Shown: positions 5,919-10,224 of the stretch, piece after piece | Layout of the letters: each line of letters opens with the position of its first letter | How positions within the stretch are numbered: the stretch's first letter is position 1 | Origin: an uncultured Oscillospiraceae bacterium | GTDB lineage: Bacteria > Bacillota > Clostridia > Oscillospirales > Ruminococcaceae | NCBI GenBank assembly: GCA_934456315.1 | Contig: CAKSHG010000066.1 | Location: 1 to 10,224 of the forward strand | Reading direction: 5' to 3' | DNA: 10,224 bases | Translations under genes and position numbers: made by a program | Notes under the pieces: generated by a model | The model's database searches: none | Told to the model about the DNA's origin: nothing | What the model saw: only the letters and a program-made list of their open reading frames with translations

Positions 5919-6767
5919 ATGAAAAAAATAACATCACTCTCAGTGATACTTGCCGCAGTACTGCTTGCGGGCTGCTCCGCAAATACAGCCGAGCCAGGAC
6001 AGCCGGCTTCCCAGGGGGCGCAGGCGCAGACCACCGAGGAGAGCGCCCCGGCGGACGAGCTGGTCACGCCAACAGCCCAGGAGCCCTCCGGTACGGTCGA
6101 CACCGCAGAACCGGAAACTCCCGAAACTTCCGGAGTTCCGGCGACCGCTGAAGCGCCCGGAGAGTTCGCGCTTATCGGTCCCGGCGGCGACAGGGTGACC
6201 GCAGAAGAACTGTCCCGTGTTGACGCTTCCGACGAAGCGGATTACCTCGCGAACGGGATTTCCGCGACCAACTGGCGCCAGGCAGAAGCGAGCGGATTCA
6301 CCTACCTCGCGGAGCCCGGCGGGGAGTACCGCAGAGTTCGCATCGGCGAGGAGATCTGCGGGCTGACACTGTTTGACGCAGGCTGCGTATTTGACTCGGG
6401 AAAAGAGCAGCAGTCCGGCGCCCATGCCGATGAATGCTGGTTCTCCAGCGGATTCGCGGAGTTCGAGGATACGATACAGCTTTCCGGAACCATCGCTGTC
6501 GCGCCGGAGGATATCGGGCTGGTCGAGGCTGGCACGGTCGTGTTCACACCGGACGAGGGAACGCAGCTGCCGGTCATGAATTACCTCTACAGCGCAGAGC
6601 AGGGCGTTTACTATCCGGCGGAAGCGATGTATCCGCTTATCGCGGTTTCCGGCGTGACTCCGCAGACAGACGGCGAGCATGTGACTATCTCGCTTTCAGG
6701 GATCACGATGTCCAGCAGCGTGAACAGCTTCTCCGTTGTTCGCGGAAATGCAGAGTTAGCTGAATAA
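5919..6767 (+). CDS. Secreted lipoprotein of unknown function
   Basis: This 282-aa protein has a short basic N-terminus, a hydrophobic helix and the lipobox LLAGC with Cys19 as the lipidated residue, so it should be anchored on the outside of the membrane. Residues 20-82 are a low-complexity linker rich in Ala, Pro, Thr, Glu and Gln that would hold the C-terminal domain away from the membrane. Residues 83-282 look like a compact, mostly beta domain with alternating polar and hydrophobic residues and three cysteines (147, 156, 173). I recognise no catalytic motif or named family. The start at 5919 is chosen over a GTG at 5889 because AGGAGG (5905-5910) lies 8 bases before it and the signal peptide begins there. 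It diverges from the two-component operon and sits upstream of a chemoreceptor that has its own promoter. The 55 bp after its stop contain no clear terminator, so some read-through to the chemoreceptor is possible. Confidence 0.85.
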   Translation: MKKITSLSVILAAVLLAGCSANTAEPGQPASQGAQAQTTEESAPADELVTPTAQEPSGTVDTAEPETPETSGVPATAEAPGEFALIGPGGDRVTAEELSRVDASDEADYLANGISATNWRQAEASGFTYLAEPGGEYRRVRIGEEICGLTLFDAGCVFDSGKEQQSGAHADECWFSSGFAEFEDTIQLSGTIAVAPEDIGLVEAGTVVFTPDEGTQLPVMNYLYSAEQGVYYPAEAMYPLIAVSGVTPQTDGEHVTISLSGITMSSSVNSFSVVRGNAELAE

Positions 6768-6822
6768 ACTGCCGTAACACCAATTTAATGTTGAATCTGC
6801 ACAAAATATTCCAGAAAATCAG

Positions 6823-6851
6823 TTGACAGTATGGCAAAAGTGTGGTACAAT
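6823..6851 (+). promoter_or_regulatory. SigA-type extended -10 promoter of the chemoreceptor gene
   Basis: TTGACA (6823-6828), a 17-bp spacer and TACAAT (6846-6851), with TGG directly before the -10 box (TGn extension). The start is expected near 6858, giving a leader of about 43 nt. The spelling is SigA-like and does not resemble the SigD flagellar promoters that drive many chemotaxis genes. Confidence 0.8.
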
Positions 6852-6900
6852 AATTATAACTACTGACAAACAGCAGCGTCACATGAAGTGAGGTCCATTT

Positions 6901-9111
6901 ATGAAAAAGAAAAAAACATTAGGAACGCGTATCATCATCGCCGTTATGGCGGTGCTTGCATACGGAATTCTGTCCGCCGGCATTACCGGAACGGTCTGCC
7001 TTATCCAGCAGAGCAACAGCGACATGAAAAACTCGATGTCCGAGCGCGTGTCGTCTGCTTCCAACCTGCTTAGCTCGACTATCCAGCATTATCACAGCAT
7101 GATTGCCACCCTCGACGGCACGACCGCGCAGGCGAACGACATCATCGCCAGCGACCCCAACATCGTGGAGATAAACACCCACGCAGAGGGCTCCACCGGA
7201 GTAACAACGAACTCTGACGGCTACATAGTTGTTACCAGCACATACCCCAAGGGTACCGCGTCTATCACTACAAGCACGGCGTGGCTCGGAAATATCATCA
7301 CAACGATGCACACCTCTGACGCGACGGAGTTCTACCTCATGACCAACGACGGCAGGCTGCTTGCCTCCATGAACGGCTCGCTGTCTGCTGATCAGGTCGC
7401 TGGGTACATGAATGTTACCGACGTGCGCACCATCACCGAGAACGGCAGGGGACGCATCGTAACTGCGAGCCAGATACTCGGCACCGACTGGACCGCGGTC
7501 GTTACCTGCGACGCCTCGGAATTCCTTGGCAGCGCGTCCATAGCGGTGCTCATCATGATAATCACCACCGCTATCAGCTTTGTTGTCGGCGCGCTGGTGA
7601 TCACTAAGTTTGTAAAGCGTATCATCGTTCCGCTGAATGCCATCAACGGGAAGATACTCGATATGGAGAAAGGCAAGCTGTCCGGCGACCAGATCGAGGT
7701 ACATACCGGCGACGAGCTTGAAACCCTTGCCGATGCAGTTAACAGCATGGTAGCGTACACCAATACTATTATAAAGGATATCGAAGCGGTTTCCGAAAAG
7801 CTCGCAGCCGAGGATCTTACCGCCGAGCCGACCGCCGATTACATCGGCGACTACGCTCCGATAAAGGCAGCGCTCTACGGCATAATCGACAGCACCAGCG
7901 ACGTTATCCGCCAGATAGAAGCCTCCAGCAAGCTCGTTGCGGACGGCTCCAGCAAGATGAGCGACAATTCCACAACGCTCTCCCAGGCGGCTACCGAGCA
8001 GGCTGCAACTGTCGAGGAGCTCAACGCTTCCATCGTTGAGATATCCTCCAACATCTCCGCCAACGCCGACAGCGCCGGAAAGGCTAAGGTCCTTGCGGAC
8101 GACTGCATGAAGATAGTGGACGAGGGCAACGTCAAGATGACCGACATGCTCCACGCTATGGAGGAGATCAACGAAACATCTTCCCAGATCGCAAATATCA
8201 TCAAGACTATCGAGGATATCTCTTTCCAGACGAATATTCTGTCCCTCAACGCGTCCATCGAGGCTGCAAGAGCCGGCGAAGCCGGCAAGGGCTTCGCAGT
8301 TGTAGCGGGCGAGGTCGGACAGCTTGCCGGAAAGACCGCCGAGGCTGCAAAGAACACCACGGCGCTTATCAAGACCTCCCTTGCCGCTGTTGAAAACGGC
8401 ACTGTTATGGCAAACGAAACTGCAAAAATGCTCTCCAAGATCGTCAGCGAAACAGACGATACCGCAAAGGTCATCGACCAGATCGCCGCAGTTTCACAGG
8501 AGCAGGCAGACAGCGTAAAGCAGATACTTGTCGGAATGGATCAGATCTCCACTTCCGTTCAGATGACGAGTGGTTCTTCCGCAGAGTGCGCAGCCTCCGC
8601 AGAGGAGCTTTCCGGTCAGGCAGACGTGCTGCTTGATCTGGTACGTCGTTTCAAGCTGGCAGACAAGTCTGCCGAGAAGAAGAGAAAGAAAGCGGCAAAG
8701 GCAGCACAGAAAGCGATAGATTCCAGTGCGCCCTCCGCACCTTCCGCTCCGTCAGCGCCTGCTGAACAGAAAGCGTCCACCCCAGCAGCTGAAACAAAGC
8801 CTGCCGCCGAAGCAAAGAAGCCTGCTGAAGCGAAGCCGGAAGCCCCCGCTGCAAAGCCGGCGGAAAAGCCTGCTCCCGCTCCCGTAAAGGCGGAGAAACC
8901 CGCAGCTCCGGCAGCCGCTAAGCCTGCTCCGGCACCGGCCAAGACTCCCGCGCCTGCCAAGCCTGCCACAGCTTCCAAGCCTGCCACAGCTTCCAAGCCT
9001 GCCACAGCTTCCAAGCCTGCTGCACCTGCTGCAACTGCGGCTCCCGCACCCGTAAAGCCCGCTGCTCCCGCACACAAGCGAACCATCGTACTTGACGATG
9101 ATAAATATTGA
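6901..9111 (+). CDS. Methyl-accepting chemotaxis protein with Ala/Pro/Lys-rich tail
   Basis: This 736-aa membrane receptor should control a CheA-type kinase. Helix 1 (about 11-35) and helix 2 (about 212-236) enclose a sensor region of about 175 residues with cache-like features (GRLLAS at 151-156, [10 protein letters not shown] at 192-201). A HAMP domain (237-290) is followed by a second HAMP-like segment (about 293-340, containing [11 protein letters not shown]). The signalling domain (about 340-585) has a methylation-helix stretch ([15 protein letters not shown], 364-378) and the conserved hairpin tip around [18 protein letters not shown] (443-460). Position 473 is Gly where enteric receptors have the trimer-contact Arg of EVR. 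Residues 586-725 are a low-complexity tail of Ala, Pro, Lys and Ser, including three exact KPATAS units (687-704). The protein ends [12 protein letters not shown], which is not the enteric CheR-binding pentapeptide. The start is supported by GTGAGGT (6889-6895) six bases upstream. galM begins 14 bp after the stop. Confidence 0.94.
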   Translation: MKKKKTLGTRIIIAVMAVLAYGILSAGITGTVCLIQQSNSDMKNSMSERVSSASNLLSSTIQHYHSMIATLDGTTAQANDIIASDPNIVEINTHAEGSTGVTTNSDGYIVVTSTYPKGTASITTSTAWLGNIITTMHTSDATEFYLMTNDGRLLASMNGSLSADQVAGYMNVTDVRTITENGRGRIVTASQILGTDWTAVVTCDASEFLGSASIAVLIMIITTAISFVVGALVITKFVKRIIVPLNAINGKILDMEKGKLSGDQIEVHTGDELETLADAVNSMVAYTNTIIKDIEAVSEKLAAEDLTAEPTADYIGDYAPIKAALYGIIDSTSDVIRQIEASSKLVADGSSKMSDNSTTLSQAATEQAATVEELNASIVEISSNISANADSAGKAKVLADDCMKIVDEGNVKMTDMLHAMEEINETSSQIANIIKTIEDISFQTNILSLNASIEAARAGEAGKGFAVVAGEVGQLAGKTAEAAKNTTALIKTSLAAVENGTVMANETAKMLSKIVSETDDTAKVIDQIAAVSQEQADSVKQILVGMDQISTSVQMTSGSSAECAASAEELSGQADVLLDLVRRFKLADKSAEKKRKKAAKAAQKAIDSSAPSAPSAPSAPAEQKASTPAAETKPAAEAKKPAEAKPEAPAAKPAEKPAPAPVKAEKPAAPAAAKPAPAPAKTPAPAKPATASKPATASKPATASKPAAPAATAAPAPVKPAAPAHKRTIVLDDDKY
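8959..9012 (+). repeat. Three exact 18-bp tandem repeats in the chemoreceptor tail
   Basis: The unit AAGCCTGCCACAGCTTCC occurs three times without a mismatch (8959-8976, 8977-8994, 8995-9012), followed by 8 bases of a fourth copy. It is in frame and encodes KPATAS each time. The nearby [10 protein letters not shown] stretch (encoded at about 8731-8760) is repeated in protein but uses different codons, so the 18-bp array looks like recent slippage in an older low-complexity region. Confidence 0.9.
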
Positions 9112-9125
9112 TGGAGGAAAATGAC

Positions 9126-10166
9126 ATGAGTATTTCCAAGGCTGAATTCGGATTTTTCAGAGGTTACAAGTGCTGGCTGGTGACTCTCACCAACAGCAGG
9201 GGCGCAGTCGCAAGACTGACTAATTTCGGAGGCGCTGTAGTCGGTCTGGAGGTCCCGGACAGAAACGGCGTAAACGCTGACGTAGTTCTGGGCTACGATA
9301 CTCTCCAGGAGTACGTTGACGGCAATTCCAGCCACGGCGCGCTTGTCGGAAGATACGCCAACCGTATCGGAGGAGCAAAGTTCACCGTTGCCGGAAAGGA
9401 ATACAAGCTCGCTGCGAACGATAATAAAGTGAACCACCTGCACGGCGGCAATTTCGGATTCAACAAGCGCGTGTGGACGGTAGACGCGATGGACGCCGGA
9501 GAGGAGCCCTCCGTTACATTCGGCTACATCAGCCCGGACGGCGAGGAGAACTATCCCGGAACGCTGAAGATCAGCGTAAAGTACACGCTGACGAACAGCA
9601 ACGCGCTGGTCATCGACTACACCGCAGTATCCGACGCTGACACGGTGATAAACCTCACCAATCACAGCTACTTCAATCTCAAGGGCGCAGGCAACGGCGA
9701 CATCAAGGATCACGTTGTCCAGATCAACGCAAGCCAGTACACGCCTGTTGACGAGCTGCTGATACCTACCGGAAAGCTTGCATTCGTGACCGGAACAGCG
9801 TTTGATTTCAAGACTCCCAAGCCTGTCCGCCAGGATATGGACAACGGAAAGCTTCCGAACGGATACGACCACAATTTCATACTCGGCGAGCCGGGCGTAA
9901 TGCGCACCGCTGCGGAGGTCTACGAGCCGGAGAGCGGCAGAGTGATGACCGTAAGGACCGACAAGCCTGCTATCCAGTTCTATATAGGAATAGGTCTGGA
10001 CGGCGAGAACGGAAAGAACGGCAAGAATTACAACAAGTATGCCGGACTGTGCCTCGAGAGCCAGTTCTCTCCGGACACGCCCAACAAGCCGCAGTTCCCG
10101 AGCTGTGTTTACAAGGCAGGTCAGACCTACAGATTCACCACGGTTTATGAATTTTCCGTAAGATAA
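9126..10166 (+). CDS. galM: Aldose 1-epimerase (galactose mutarotase)
   Basis: This 346-aa cytoplasmic enzyme interconverts alpha and beta anomers of free aldoses such as galactose or glucose, feeding the Leloir pathway. Conserved elements are GRYANRI (75-81), NHLHGG with His106 (103-108), NLTNHSYFNL with catalytic acid candidate His180 (176-185), GYDHNF with Asp248 (246-251) and CLESQ with the catalytic base candidate Glu311 (309-313). These correspond in order to His96, His170, Asp243 and Glu304 of the Lactococcus enzyme. Length is normal and no signal peptide is present. The start at 9126 is preferred because GGAGG (9113-9117) lies 8 bases upstream; ATG at 9111 and TTG at 9108 in the same frame would place the start on or before that site. 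With only 14 bp after the chemoreceptor stop, no promoter between them and a terminator just after galM, the two genes are probably one transcript. Confidence 0.95.
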   Translation: MSISKAEFGFFRGYKCWLVTLTNSRGAVARLTNFGGAVVGLEVPDRNGVNADVVLGYDTLQEYVDGNSSHGALVGRYANRIGGAKFTVAGKEYKLAANDNKVNHLHGGNFGFNKRVWTVDAMDAGEEPSVTFGYISPDGEENYPGTLKISVKYTLTNSNALVIDYTAVSDADTVINLTNHSYFNLKGAGNGDIKDHVVQINASQYTPVDELLIPTGKLAFVTGTAFDFKTPKPVRQDMDNGKLPNGYDHNFILGEPGVMRTAAEVYEPESGRVMTVRTDKPAIQFYIGIGLDGENGKNGKNYNKYAGLCLESQFSPDTPNKPQFPSCVYKAGQTYRFTTVYEFSVR

Positions 10167-10172
10167 TATGTT

Positions 10173-10204
10173 CAGGGCAGGAGCCAAGCTCCTGCCCTGG
10201 TTTT
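10173..10204 (+). terminator. Strong intrinsic terminator after galM
   Basis: A perfect 12-bp stem, CAGGGCAGGAGC (10173-10184) / GCTCCTGCCCTG (10188-10199), with a 3-nt CAA loop, followed by G and TTTT then ATAAAT. It begins six bases after the galM stop and is the clear end of the chemoreceptor-galM unit. The last 20 bases of the window hold nothing I can identify. Confidence 0.9.
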
Positions 10205-10224
10205 ATAAATCGCAGTATAATGCG

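Noticed and set aside
5755..5982. 75-codon minus-strand frame upstream of the response regulator
   Set aside because: It spans both divergent promoters and the lipoprotein signal sequence, and has no plausible protein features.
5940..6680. 246-codon open frame on the minus strand inside the lipoprotein gene
   Set aside because: The opposite strand has a lipobox, an ideal ribosome binding site and a consensus promoter; this frame has none of these.
6919..8154. 411-codon open frame on the minus strand inside the chemoreceptor gene
   Set aside because: Shadow of a strongly recognised gene, with no ribosome binding site or promoter that I can see and no familiar domain.
8959..9012. Short tandem repeats as a CRISPR-like array
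   Set aside because: The 18-bp units abut without spacers and encode an in-frame KPATAS repeat.
8616..10187. 523-codon open frame on the minus strand covering the chemoreceptor tail and all of galM
   Set aside because: It is antisense to two clearly recognised genes, its translation is low-complexity where it mirrors the Ala/Pro/Lys tail and matches nothing I know elsewhere. Rare use of TTA, CTA and TCA codons in the sense genes explains the lack of antisense stops.

Overview
The window looks like chromosomal DNA from a GC-rich, anaerobic Gram-positive bacterium of the Clostridia, most likely the Oscillospiraceae/Ruminococcaceae. This is an inference from the gene types (a Bce-type peptide-resistance module, a lipoprotein with a lipobox, a Firmicutes-style chemoreceptor), AGGAGG-like ribosome binding sites, SigA-type promoters of the TTGACA-N17-TATAAT form and the codon use. 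I see no phage, transposase, CRISPR or RNA gene.

Left two thirds (minus strand, 5689 down to 182). A two-component system comes first: an OmpR-type response regulator (5018-5689) and a short intramembrane-sensing histidine kinase (4044-5021), joined by an ATGA overlap and driven by a strong promoter at 5730-5758. A 242-bp gap follows, carrying a promoter with a poor -35 box preceded by two tandem inverted-repeat sites that resemble the BceR operator. Then come an ABC ATPase (3004-3801), a 10-TM permease with a large extracellular domain (998-3007), a 48-residue one-helix membrane protein (855-1001) and a monofunctional GT51 peptidoglycan glycosyltransferase (182-865). All four overlap their neighbours (ATGA, ATGA, 11 bp), so they appear to be one translation unit. 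The first four genes are a textbook BceRS-BceAB antimicrobial-peptide sensing and detoxification module. The unusual part is the tail: an enzyme that consumes lipid II, placed in the operon of a transporter family that protects lipid-II-cycle intermediates from peptide antibiotics. The operon is followed by a period-7 intergenic repeat (150-181) and a likely terminator (22-53).

Right third (plus strand). A lipoprotein of unknown function (5919-6767) diverges from the response regulator and has a perfect consensus SigA promoter. Next, with its own extended -10 promoter, is a methyl-accepting chemotaxis protein (6901-9111) with a cache-like sensor domain, two HAMP-like segments, a complete signalling domain and a roughly 140-residue Ala/Pro/Lys-rich tail. 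An aldose 1-epimerase, galM (9126-10166), starts 14 bp later and is probably co-transcribed; a strong intrinsic terminator (10173-10204) closes this unit.

Working model (inference): peptide antibiotics engaging the BceAB-like transporter activate the kinase and regulator, which turns on the transporter together with the small membrane protein and the glycosyltransferase, so target protection and cell-wall polymerisation rise together.
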